Positions 1 to 7,623 of a DNA stretch of 16,681 nucleotides are shown here, in pieces. The stretch is from positions 1 through 16,681 of the forward strand of contig JAAXIL010000247.1 of NCBI GenBank assembly GCA_012270355.1. The letters run 5' to 3'. Origin of the DNA: Psychrobacter sp. GTDB lineage: Bacteria > Pseudomonadota > Gammaproteobacteria > Pseudomonadales > Moraxellaceae. Under the pieces are notes generated by a model. It did no database searches. It was not told the DNA's origin and saw nothing but the letters and a program-made list of their open reading frames with translations. The position numbers were made by a program, and so were the translations under genes. The stretch's first letter is position 1; each line of letters starts with the position of its first letter.

Positions 1-19
1 TAAGCTCGTAAATTACTGC

Positions 20-895
20 TCAAAAAGAAGGTAGGGCCGGATTGGTAAAAGAGCGTAGTACAGACAGGTAAATGGGTGAAGTGACGTTTTCGTGTATTAG
101 CGGAAGGTAGGTTATTTGGTCTTGACGCACGGTTTTTAAGCCATCAGGCACCAGGGTAATGCCCATACCAGCAGCTACCAAACCTAAGGCAATCTGAATG
201 TCGCTGACTTTGGTGGTTGAGAAGGGGGCAATGCTATGCATAGCAAAAAATGCGAGCAGTGGCTCGGTTTCGCTGTGCGTATGATTTTTAATTGTCTTAG
301 GCAAATGCGTCTGATGATATAAAATCAGTGATGAATCAGCCAATTCTTGCAAACTTAATGCAGAACGATTCGCTAGTAGATGAGAATGGGGTAGAGCAAC
401 CACGTAGCGTTCATGCCGTAATAACACTTGCAAAATCGCTTCATCTTGCGTAGCAAATCGTCCCATCCCCACGTCAATTTGACCCTTTTTGAGAGCATCA
501 ATTTGTTGATAAGTGCTGATATCTTGCAAATGAGTTTCGATAGTCGGCTTATTTTGTCCAAAACGAGCAATGATTTCGGGAAGCATTCCGTAGAGTAAGG
601 AGGGCACAAAGCCAATGGTTAACGTATTTGAAGGATGTGCGACTCGTTTGGTGAGTAAAACGCTGGTATCAAGTTCATCCAATATGCCTATGATACGATG
701 TAAAAAAAATTCGCCAGCTTCGGTCAAGCGAAGGGGGCGATGGTAGCGGTCTAACAGTTCTACACCCAGCTCGGTTTCTAATTGACCCACCAAACGGCTT
801 ATGCTCGGTTGTGACAATTCTACCATCTGAGCAGCCGTGCTAAAGCTACCCGTAGTGGCAACGGCTCGAAACGCTTTAAGCTGTTTGATGTCCAT
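20..895 (-). CDS. LysR-type transcriptional regulator, BenM/CatM-like
   Basis: DNA-binding transcriptional regulator of the LysR family. The first ~60 residues form the winged helix-turn-helix (FSTAAQMVELSQPSISRLVGQ is the recognition region), followed by a periplasmic-binding-like effector domain. The segments IGFVPSLLYGMLPEII, DALKKGQIDVGMGR and IQIALGLVAAGMGI closely resemble BenM and CatM, the muconate-responsive regulators of aromatic catabolism in Acinetobacter; the effector here is unknown and no ben or cat genes lie in the window. I chose the ATG at 895 (MDIKQLKAF) over a TTG at 910 because LysR proteins normally begin a few residues before this motif; neither start has a strong ribosome binding site. 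The protein is 291 residues and ends abruptly after NPALPSF, somewhat earlier than I remember for BenM. It lies 47 bases behind the broken lipoprotein gene on the same strand and may be co-transcribed with it. The family is certain; the subgroup is inferred from remembered sequence. Confidence 0.9.
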   Translation of the reverse strand: MDIKQLKAFRAVATTGSFSTAAQMVELSQPSISRLVGQLETELGVELLDRYHRPLRLTEAGEFFLHRIIGILDELDTSVLLTKRVAHPSNTLTIGFVPSLLYGMLPEIIARFGQNKPTIETHLQDISTYQQIDALKKGQIDVGMGRFATQDEAILQVLLRHERYVVALPHSHLLANRSALSLQELADSSLILYHQTHLPKTIKNHTHSETEPLLAFFAMHSIAPFSTTKVSDIQIALGLVAAGMGITLVPDGLKTVRQDQITYLPLIHENVTSPIYLSVLRSFTNPALPSF

Positions 896-942
896 ATAAG
901 ACGTGCACAATTAAAGGTGTTTTGGGTAGGGCAAAGTTCAAA

Positions 943-1659
943 TTAGTTATGGCTTGGCTGACTATGAAACTCAATTTGACTGCCGTCTTCTAAAGTGAGC
1001 TGTCCTTGTTGCCCCGTTACGTCCACTCCATTGGCAGATTTAATGGCCCGCATAACGTTCACATCGCCAAGTTAGACGATCACAGGAATTTTGCCCGCAT
1101 CGCCGACAGCAATGGGCGGATTAAAGTTCATGGGGTCAACGTTAAAGGTGGTGGCATTATTAAAGTCAGGAGAGCGGATGGCAAGTTTGCCTGCAAAGTC
1201 TGTAATTGCCTGCTCGCCCATGTTAGATAGCACAAACCGAAAGGTGACGGTATTGGCATCGTCAGTTGTGGTTTTGATGGGCAGTCTGGGTACGTGATCT
1301 TGCTCGGCAGTCGTGAGGTTGCTTTCTATTTTAATTGGGCTTTTCTTACCCGTCGGATTATCAGGATGCAAGCGTTCATATTCACGCTGCAGTTCAATCG
1401 CCTCGCCTATGGTCACCCGTTCCAACGCTCCCGCTTCATAAGCTTCGCTTAATTTCATGCGAAGCATATAGCGACTAACCAAGTTCCGTTCTTCTGCTGG
1501 CAGGGCTTCCAATGTTTCTGAAAGCTCATCTTGCCATGTCTCAGAGTTAGTCGGAATGGTTTGCAGGTGCGGATTTTGAGTGAGTACGTCGCAAGCATTT
1601 ATGGATAAGGCGGATGCGGATATCGCCAAAGCAAATAGGGCAGGGCGTAATGAGAGCAT
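943..1659 (-). pseudogene. Putative lipoprotein gene interrupted by one in-frame stop codon
   Basis: I do not recognise a named family. From the ATG at 1659 there is a hydrophobic signal segment (residues 2-22) ending in SINAC, an imperfect lipobox; Asp directly after the Cys would favour inner-membrane retention if it is lipidated. A good ribosome binding site (GAGGTG) lies 5 bases upstream of the ATG. A helical acidic region (ETWQDELSETLEALPAEERN) precedes a C-terminal part likely to be beta-rich (TVTFRFVLSNMGEQAITDF). Reading stops at TAA (1072-1074) after 195 residues, but the same frame stays open for 42 more codons, continuing LGDVNVMRAIKSANG and LTLEDGSQIEF, to a TAA at 943-945. The tail has protein-like composition and fills the otherwise empty gap before the LysR gene. 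One base change (GAA or CAA to TAA) explains the break, so the intact form would be 238 residues. Whether this is a nonsense mutation or a sequencing error is open. Confidence 0.75.
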
Positions 1660-1746
1660 AACGACACCTCAAAAGGTGGTGATAGATGTCATTTAATGTA
1701 GCAGAAAATGGGAGATTAAAGTATAAAAATCTCTATAGCGATTAAA

Positions 1747-1776
1747 AAATCCCCCTTTAAACTTAAAGGAGGATTT
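1747..1776 (-). terminator. Rho-independent terminator of the NRAMP-like gene
   Basis: The arms 1747-1760 and 1763-1776 are complementary over 14 positions with one mismatch (AAATCC-C-CCTTTAA against TTAAAGG-A-GGATTT), leaving a very short loop. On the minus strand the stem is followed by six T residues (A-run at 1744-1749 on the plus strand). It lies 24 bases beyond the transporter stop codon and separates that gene from the lipoprotein gene downstream. Confidence 0.8.
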
Positions 1777-1799
1777 ATTTATCAACTGCATAAAGCGAT

Positions 1800-3098
1800 T
1801 TAAGCAAACAAGCCTGCCAAGTTGGCTAGGAATAGTAGTGTAAATCCTGCCAAGAATATTAACCCTGCAATTGACAAAGCATTGATGCCACCGGAAATAT
1901 CTTGCTCTCCCTTCACCAAACTGTAGTTTAGCCAGCCAAAAATTGGGGCGGACACAAACGCTGAGATCATGGCAAATTTAAGCATTGCTCCAAGTTGCCC
2001 CGTAAAGAACGCCACAATAATTAAGCCACCTAAAGCTGCATACGTCGTCCAAAACACGATTTGCATCCGGCTGATTTCGCCATGATGCACCGAGCCGCCA
2101 GTGATAAGTCGCCAGCATTCAGCATTGGCACGTCCATAGCCATCGGCACAAGTGATTGTCGTGCCGAACATACACATAAACGCCACCAATGCCACAAGCA
2201 ATTTAGACCATTCGCCAATGCTGGCGGTGTACATGTTTATAAGCTGCCCGACATACGCACCGCCTGCCGTCTGGATCTCTTGTCCAGAACCGTATTGCAC
2301 AAACACACCGAGTGCCAAAAAAAACAATGCCAAAATGGTAGTGGTAACAAAACCAACGTTAAAATCAAGCCGACCTTGACGGTGGGTTGTGTGATCGGTT
2401 TTAATTTTTTCTGACGTCCACATAGAATTGATGGCAGCAAATTCTATCGGGGCAGGCATCCAGCCCATCAGTGCCACAATAAACGCAAGCGTGGCTGCGT
2501 TCCAAGGCGACACCGCAACAAAGTCGGGGGACATGACCGATGGCTTACCTGCCGCAATCGCCACCGCAGCAATTGTCGTGACGGTTAAGGCAATCATTAT
2601 TAGCTTAGTGACATTATCTAGCAGTCTAAACCGACCCACCATCAAAAACAGCCATGAAATACCCATCACAACTGCCGTCAATACCACTGGCGTAAAGCCA
2701 TGTCCTTCAGGCAACATGAAGCTAAGAATCACAGCCGCAAGCAAGCACACCGCCCCCGTACTAATCACCGAGGAAGCAAGTGATAAGATGAAATACACCC
2801 ATAAATAAGCTTTGGACTTTTTAGCGTAACCAGCGATGAGGCTATCGCCCGTGTCATACACATAATCCACGCCAAACCGAAAAAAAGGATATTTAAAAAG
2901 ATTGGCGAGCAAAATCATGATGGCGAGTTGCCAACCGTACATGGCTCCTGCTTGTGTAGAGGACACTAAATGTGAGCCCCCAATGGCAGCCGATGCCATT
3001 AAGATGCCAGGTCCAAATATGTGCCAATTAACCCCCGTTTTTTCAGGGCGATTAGGGTCGGTGGTATTGCGGTGAATATCGGAAGTAGAAGAAGTCAT
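1800..3098 (-). CDS. NRAMP-superfamily transporter with non-canonical metal site
   Basis: Polytopic inner-membrane protein of 432 residues with about eleven hydrophobic segments, in the APC/NRAMP fold class. The first membrane segment (residues 29-52, GPGILMASAAIGG then STQAGAMYGWQL) matches the start of NRAMP proteins. Canonical members carry DPGN there, whose Asp and Asn bind Mn2+ or Fe2+; the aligned residues here are GGSH (40-43). In the sixth segment the canonical MPH is MPAP (214-217). The usual manganese site is therefore missing, and naming the gene mntH would be unsafe; the substrate could be another cation or something else. Related GGSH-type proteins are, as I recall, common in gammaproteobacteria. 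I chose the ATG at 3098 (MTSSTSD) over an in-frame GTG at 3158 because family members start shortly before the first membrane segment. The ribosome binding site is weak. It is transcribed divergently from the large plus-strand operon and ends at its own terminator. Confidence 0.85.
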   Translation of the reverse strand: MTSSTSDIHRNTTDPNRPEKTGVNWHIFGPGILMASAAIGGSHLVSSTQAGAMYGWQLAIMILLANLFKYPFFRFGVDYVYDTGDSLIAGYAKKSKAYLWVYFILSLASSVISTGAVCLLAAVILSFMLPEGHGFTPVVLTAVVMGISWLFLMVGRFRLLDNVTKLIMIALTVTTIAAVAIAAGKPSVMSPDFVAVSPWNAATLAFIVALMGWMPAPIEFAAINSMWTSEKIKTDHTTHRQGRLDFNVGFVTTTILALFFLALGVFVQYGSGQEIQTAGGAYVGQLINMYTASIGEWSKLLVALVAFMCMFGTTITCADGYGRANAECWRLITGGSVHHGEISRMQIVFWTTYAALGGLIIVAFFTGQLGAMLKFAMISAFVSAPIFGWLNYSLVKGEQDISGGINALSIAGLIFLAGFTLLFLANLAGLFA

Positions 3099-3240
3099 AT
3101 TGCACTCGGGTGGTTCAAAATATGCGATAAACGTTTGAAAAACGGTCAAGATTAGCACATTTTTTTCAAAAAAATGATGGTTTAGTTAAAATCTAGTAAA
3201 CAAAATTTGTAACTCAAAGAGTTTAACGACTGTAAATAGG

Positions 3241-3269
3241 GTTACAGTTAGATTACGATTGGTTATAAT
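3241..3269 (+). promoter_or_regulatory. Candidate sigma-70 promoter of the DUF805-DUF58 operon
   Basis: A perfect -10 box TATAAT (3264-3269) lies 17 bases after a 4-of-6 match to the -35 box, GTTACA (3241-3246). It sits 60 bases before the first start codon of the long operon, in the 230-base intergenic region between the divergent NRAMP-like gene and DUF805. The rest of that region is AT-rich with no other clear signal. A short inverted repeat, GATTA/TAATC (3251-3255 and 3266-3270), overlaps the promoter but is too weak to call an operator. Confidence 0.55.
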
Positions 3270-3328
3270 CAGGAAAAATTTACTTCGCTTTAAATGATAT
3301 TTAACTTTGATGAGGGAGCCTTCCCACC

Positions 3329-4612
3329 ATGAAAACCCCATTTAAAAAAGAGACGAAAACAACTCAATCTTCGCAAGAACAAGCCGATGTTTTTTTTAAT
3401 AGTAATTTGAACCGTAGTGGCAAAAGTGGTGGATTTTTAGGCAAGTTTAAGCGTAAAAAAGCCTTAGATATTCCACCTAATTCAACGTCAGAGCCCCTGG
3501 CTGATAATAGGACGCCCTCTTTAGACAGCCATGGCTATGTCTATGAAGATGATATACCTGTCGATAACTCGCCTATAGGTGGCTCATCGCCAATGAAGGA
3601 AAACTTACAAAAGGGCGATAGTGAGGAATTTGCTAAAACAGCTTATGATCCGTACGCTGCTCCTAGTAGTGATATGACAGATTTTGGAAATACGGTTGAG
3701 TATAACTATGAGCCATGGTATTCCACCACAGGACGTATCGGGCGAGTAAAGCTGCTCGCTTATGGCGTAATTTGGGGCATTATCTTCGCCATTATCCTAC
3801 TCATTGCCATGATAATGATGGGTGGAGCGACAGCCGTCATGATGAATATGGCGACTGAGTCAACGGCAGCATTGGGTTTATTGCCCATCCTCCTGTTGTT
3901 ATTGTCATTGCCTGTGCTTGCTTTTACCTATGTATTTTTGCCCCGTCGCCGATTGCATGATGTAGGCAAATCGGGGTGGTGGTTGTTATTGTGGCTAGTA
4001 CCACTTGCCAACTTCTATCTCATCTATTTGCTCTATTTTAAAGCTGGTGATATTGGTACAAACGAATATGGCTTGCCGGATGCACCAAATACAACGATTG
4101 AAAAAGTGCTCGCTGTATTGTCAGTGGTGGCAATTTTGGTGCCTTTTGCGTTAGCTCTCATGTTTCCCGCCATGATGGCTACCGAATATACCGATCCTAT
4201 GAATGAAGAAATTATACTCGAGGAAGTCGGTGCTGAGCCGACAGCTGAGGAAGTTGTCGTTTCGACGACCGATGAAGCGACAGAATCTGTACCTACGTCA
4301 GCAGATGACACGTCTTTAGAAACCCAAATGGGTGAACCTGTAGCCGAAGAGCCTGCGTCACCTCAAGATGAAAGTGTGGAGCCGAATGTAGACCCCGCTA
4401 CTAATTCGGTTAATAACAACACGGCTGATGACCCAGAAGTACAAGCAGCGATTGATGCCGCACTTGGCAACGAAGCGACGAACAGTTCAAATAGTAACTC
4501 AAATGGCGGTGTGAGCTATGAAGAGTTTATGCGAATGTCAGAGACTAAAATTTTGGTAGATGAAACGCCTAACAATGTTCCAGATGCAGCAAATGGTGAG
4601 ACAACACCTTGA
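3329..4612 (+). CDS. DUF805 membrane protein with long acidic flanks
   Basis: Inner-membrane protein of 427 residues. The core (about residues 128-285) is a DUF805 domain: WYSTTGRIGRVKLLAYG at the start, hydrophobic segments near 144-165, 183-203, 216-236 and 260-282, and the family signature RRRLHDVGKSGWWLL (206-220) followed by FKAGDIGTNEYG. DUF805 proteins are usually little more than this core. Here a ~125-residue hydrophilic N-terminal region rich in Ser, Asp and Pro precedes it, and a ~140-residue very acidic C-terminal region (many Glu, Asp, Thr, Asn) follows, both probably disordered. DUF805 has no established biochemical function. The start is supported by GAGGGAG at 3312-3318. This is the first gene of the operon; its TGA overlaps the next ATG by one base (TGATG). 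A small GC-rich hairpin (GGGA/TCCC, 3314-3325) covers the ribosome binding site. Confidence 0.88.
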   Translation: MKTPFKKETKTTQSSQEQADVFFNSNLNRSGKSGGFLGKFKRKKALDIPPNSTSEPLADNRTPSLDSHGYVYEDDIPVDNSPIGGSSPMKENLQKGDSEEFAKTAYDPYAAPSSDMTDFGNTVEYNYEPWYSTTGRIGRVKLLAYGVIWGIIFAIILLIAMIMMGGATAVMMNMATESTAALGLLPILLLLLSLPVLAFTYVFLPRRRLHDVGKSGWWLLLWLVPLANFYLIYLLYFKAGDIGTNEYGLPDAPNTTIEKVLAVLSVVAILVPFALALMFPAMMATEYTDPMNEEIILEEVGAEPTAEEVVVSTTDEATESVPTSADDTSLETQMGEPVAEEPASPQDESVEPNVDPATNSVNNNTADDPEVQAAIDAALGNEATNSSNSNSNGGVSYEEFMRMSETKILVDETPNNVPDAANGETTP

Positions 4613-5610
4613 TGCATCAAACTATTTCGGCTACCTCCTCAAATGCTGAATCACTGAGGGGAATAGCTACCGATGACATAACGCCAGATGAACCTACTTT
4701 AATCGACAATGTCGCCAGCTATCCCACACCCGAAGGCCTGCTTCTTAGTCTGACTCCCGCAGGGGTATTGCCTCGGGTGTCAGCATGGCTCATAGACTCG
4801 CTGATTCGCATTGTGATTTATATGAGTGTGGTGTTTGTGTTTAGTTTTTTTGGCGAGGCGGGGTATGGATTCATTGCCATTGGCATATTTTTGATTACCT
4901 GGTTGTATCCCGTCTATTTTGAGGTGTATCGCTCAGGCATGACGCCAGGCAAAAAATCGCAAGGCATTTATGTTTGTCATGATGATGGCACGCCCATCAC
5001 CTTGTCAGCGTCGATGATACGCAACTTGCTACGGGTAGCGGATTTTTTGCCATTTATGTATCTGGTTGGTGTGTTCTCGGTGCTGTTTAATCGCAAATCG
5101 CAACGAATTGGCGACATGGTGGCGGGTACGATGGTGGTGTATGGTGAGCAAGATGAGGTAGCAGGGCTGTTTCGCAAAGTTTATGGGGTGACGGCAGGCA
5201 AATCCCTGGCAGATCAACTTACCGCAACCAACCAAAAATTAGCGAACTTGTCCGCAAACAGGGCGGTATCGGTCACCAGCGTGCCTTTGTTTACTTTTCC
5301 CTTGCAGTTGCATGAGCAACAAGCCTTATTGTCATTTGCCGAGCGGGCATGGTTTTTGTCCGATGCTCGCCAGCTTGAAATTGTGCATCACCTCAGTCCA
5401 CTACTTAGCCATACGGTGCGTCAGACTGGCACGGCAAACTATTCAAGCTCCAAATTACCTGCCTTAAAACCATTACCCGATGACGTGATGTTGCTGGCGG
5501 TTTATAAACGCATTGAAGGGATTGTTGGCAATCAATCTTTAGCGAATTCACACAACCCTAGCCATAACTTGCCTACAAACTCCGCAACAATGGGCGAGGG
5601 CAATTCATGA
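4612..5610 (+). CDS. RDD family membrane protein
   Basis: Inner-membrane protein of 332 residues containing an RDD domain, named for conserved Arg and Asp residues. It opens with the Arg-Asp motif PRVSAWLIDSLI (R55, D62), continues with hydrophobic segments near 63-83 and 86-103, the loop YRSGMTPGKKSQGIYV (106-121), a third membrane segment near 145-160, and the closing motif SQRIGDMVAGTMVV (163-176). The remaining ~150 residues are soluble, contain a helical stretch (LSFAERAWFLSDARQLEIV) and are probably cytoplasmic. Some RDD proteins have been linked to ion transport, but a role here is not established; co-occurrence with SpoIIM, MoxR and DUF58 genes suggests a part of that machine. I chose the ATG at 4612, which overlaps the preceding stop by one base, over a TTG three bases earlier. 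The 3' end overlaps the next gene by four bases (ATGA), indicating translational coupling. Confidence 0.88.
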   Translation: MHQTISATSSNAESLRGIATDDITPDEPTLIDNVASYPTPEGLLLSLTPAGVLPRVSAWLIDSLIRIVIYMSVVFVFSFFGEAGYGFIAIGIFLITWLYPVYFEVYRSGMTPGKKSQGIYVCHDDGTPITLSASMIRNLLRVADFLPFMYLVGVFSVLFNRKSQRIGDMVAGTMVVYGEQDEVAGLFRKVYGVTAGKSLADQLTATNQKLANLSANRAVSVTSVPLFTFPLQLHEQQALLSFAERAWFLSDARQLEIVHHLSPLLSHTVRQTGTANYSSSKLPALKPLPDDVMLLAVYKRIEGIVGNQSLANSHNPSHNLPTNSATMGEGNS

Positions 5611-6665
5611 AACAAAACCAGTTTGAAGCCCAATTCGCCCCACTGTGGCAACGTTTTGATGCGTTGTTGATTTTAGAGAAAAGAAGTAAAGCCCAGTCTT
5701 ATGCATCAACAAGCCCAATGCCTGATTCTAAGACTAAGGCTACCATTAAATCTGGCGATTACGAATTTATTCGCCTTTACCGCACCATCTGCCAGCATTA
5801 CGCCCTTGCCAAGCAACGCCATTATAGCCCTGCCTTAGTAAGCCGTTTGCATGAGCAAGTGATTGCAGGGCATCAAATGCTCTACCAGCATCAAACCCAC
5901 GTTTGGTCTCGCATCTATCGCTTTTTTCGTTACACCTTTCCCATTCGCTTACGTCAGCACGCCAACCTTTTTTGGCTCAGTCTAGCGGTGTTTTTGATTC
6001 CTGCTTTGTTGATGGGCTGGGCGTGCTATGCCCAATCGGACATGCTCTATAGCATCATGCCACAAGAACAAGTCCGCATGATGGAATATATGTACGATCC
6101 CAATAATGAGATGATTGGACGTGAGGCATCCCGTGAGTCGGATACTGATCTGATGATGTTTGGGCACTATATTCAAAACAACATCGGCATCGACTTTCGG
6201 ATTTATGGCATGGGCATTTTTGCGGGCATTGGCACGCTACTGAGCCTACTTTATAACGGTTTGGTCATAGGCGGCGTGGCAGGACATCTGACAGGTATTG
6301 GCTTTTCTGAGACGTTTTGGTCATTTGTGGCAGGGCATGGCTCGTTTGAATTAACAGCGGCGGTCATTAGCGGAGCGGCGGGATTACGCTTAGCACAATC
6401 CTTGTTTATGCCAGGTAATTTTGGGCGATTGGATGCCTTTAAAATTGCGGGTAAACAAAGCATTGAGCTGCTGATTGGAGCTGCTACCATGACGTTTATC
6501 GCAGCCTTCATTGAAGCGTTTTGGTCATCGTCCACTGTTATTCCAAATGCGGTTAAATATGTCGTTGGTGTCGCCCTGTGGATTGTGGTGATTGGCTATC
6601 TGCTATATGCAGGACGGTCTTTGCAATTGCCCCGCCAGATAGACGGAGGCGATTATGAAACTTGA
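5607..6665 (+). CDS. Stage II sporulation protein M (SpoIIM/DUF95) family membrane protein
   Basis: Inner-membrane protein of 352 residues. A soluble, helical N-terminal region (1-115) precedes a first membrane segment at about 119-141, an extracytoplasmic loop (142-195), and a cluster of membrane segments at about 200-228, 248-266, 285-305 and 316-335. The stretch GHGSFELTAAVISGAAGLRL (243-262) is the hallmark of the SpoIIM/DUF95 family. In Bacillus SpoIIM belongs to the engulfment complex, but the family is widespread in bacteria that do not sporulate, and the name here implies homology only. In actinobacteria and gammaproteobacteria such genes commonly sit beside RDD, MoxR, DUF58 and DUF4350 genes, as here. 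The start ATG overlaps the previous stop (ATGA) with GAGGG six bases upstream. The end overlaps the next gene by 11 bases. Confidence 0.88.
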   Translation: MKQNQFEAQFAPLWQRFDALLILEKRSKAQSYASTSPMPDSKTKATIKSGDYEFIRLYRTICQHYALAKQRHYSPALVSRLHEQVIAGHQMLYQHQTHVWSRIYRFFRYTFPIRLRQHANLFWLSLAVFLIPALLMGWACYAQSDMLYSIMPQEQVRMMEYMYDPNNEMIGREASRESDTDLMMFGHYIQNNIGIDFRIYGMGIFAGIGTLLSLLYNGLVIGGVAGHLTGIGFSETFWSFVAGHGSFELTAAVISGAAGLRLAQSLFMPGNFGRLDAFKIAGKQSIELLIGAATMTFIAAFIEAFWSSSTVIPNAVKYVVGVALWIVVIGYLLYAGRSLQLPRQIDGGDYET

Positions 6666-7623
6666 TCACATGCAAGTGGCAGTGCGTCCCATGCCAACCG
6701 TGCAGGCCATTGACCTAGGCACGATGATGGCTCGGCACTGGTTTGAGCCACTGTGGCAAATTTGGGTCAAAATGTCATTACCATTTTTTATCTTACTGTT
6801 TTTATTGCCCATGCTGGGCAAACTGTTTTTTGCTGACAACTTAGCAGAAATGGGTTTGTTGGGGGAATTGATTCATTCAGATTGGTTTGTCGAAGTGTTA
6901 TTTCTATTGTTTTGGTGGCTCAAACCGATATACGAAAAACCCATGGTGTCATGGATGGGACAAGCCTTGTTTGATTCGGCACTATCAAAGCCCACCCCGA
7001 CAAGGCAAGCCAGCATACAATCCGTGATTAAAACAGGGCGAAGCCTAAAACACGGCATCAAACCTGATGCAGGCAAACTTTTATTACGTCACCGCATTTC
7101 AACTCAGCGACAACTCATGCTACCCATTTTGCAACTGGAACGCCCCAGCAATGAGCAGTTCAAAGCCCGCCTTAACGTCTTGCAACGTGGGCAGGGTGGG
7201 GGTGTTGGTTGGCAAACCATCGTACTTGTGCATATCGAATCCTTTTTTGCCCTCGGGATGCTGTTGTTTTTGGTGGCACTCATTCCGTTTTCTTTGCTTG
7301 AGTCGGAGATGTTTTTTAGTGTATCCGAACTGGTGGAAAATTGGGCAGAACTCGCATTTGGCATCTTATATTTTATTGGGGCAAGCCTCATTGCCCCATT
7401 TTTTGTAGCGGTCTGTTTTGCGGTGTATCTCACCAAACGTTGTTTGCTCGAAGGATGGGATGTCGAGTTGGTGTTTAAGCAACTGACAAAGCGGTATCAA
7501 CAGTCTCTGAACAAGACGTCTAATTTGATGCAAATAACACCTAATCCTTCGACCTCTTCAAGTCTTTCTCAGTCTAGTACCCAAACCGAACAACCAGTTA
7601 CAAAAATGGGGCAAGGCTTATGA
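6655..7623 (+). CDS. Uncharacterised membrane protein of the MoxR/DUF58 operon
   Basis: I cannot assign a named domain. The protein has 322 residues with hydrophobic segments near 38-58, 79-90, 193-215 and 234-258, and a hydrophilic segment at 108-188. The motifs AIDLGTMMARHWFEPLWQIW (18-37), FWWLKPIYEKPMVSWMGQALF (about 86-106) and LLEGWDVELVFKQL (264-277) look conserved, and proteins with similar motifs occur, from memory, in the same position of related clusters in other proteobacteria. The N-terminal part loosely resembles membrane domains of the glycerophosphodiester phosphodiesterase type, which I treat as a weak resemblance only. Translation starts at the ATG at 6655 with a strong GGAGG five bases upstream, inside the end of the SpoIIM gene. 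The stop overlaps the following start (ATGA). The C-terminal ~40 residues are Ser/Thr/Gln-rich and probably disordered. Confidence 0.8.
   Translation: MKLDHMQVAVRPMPTVQAIDLGTMMARHWFEPLWQIWVKMSLPFFILLFLLPMLGKLFFADNLAEMGLLGELIHSDWFVEVLFLLFWWLKPIYEKPMVSWMGQALFDSALSKPTPTRQASIQSVIKTGRSLKHGIKPDAGKLLLRHRISTQRQLMLPILQLERPSNEQFKARLNVLQRGQGGGVGWQTIVLVHIESFFALGMLLFLVALIPFSLLESEMFFSVSELVENWAELAFGILYFIGASLIAPFFVAVCFAVYLTKRCLLEGWDVELVFKQLTKRYQQSLNKTSNLMQITPNPSTSSSLSQSSTQTEQPVTKMGQGL

Noticed and set aside
1006..1230. 74-codon plus-strand frame across the broken lipoprotein gene's C-terminus
   Set aside because: The minus-strand reading of the same DNA gives a coherent continuation of the lipoprotein, which explains the openness of the region better.
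2061..2414. 117-codon open frame on the plus strand inside the NRAMP-like gene
   Set aside because: It lies entirely antisense to a well-supported membrane protein gene, has no ribosome binding site I can see, and its Cys/His/Lys-rich composition is typical of shadow frames.
3312..3325. GC-rich hairpin GGGA/TCCC over the DUF805 ribosome binding site as a riboregulator
   Set aside because: The stem is only four base pairs with no alternative structure or ligand-binding fold visible; too short to claim regulation.
4033..4311. 92-codon Ser/Thr-rich minus-strand frame
   Set aside because: It is the complement of the acidic DUF805 tail; Glu/Asp/Thr codons read backwards give Ser/Thr/Val-rich frames with no evidence of their own.
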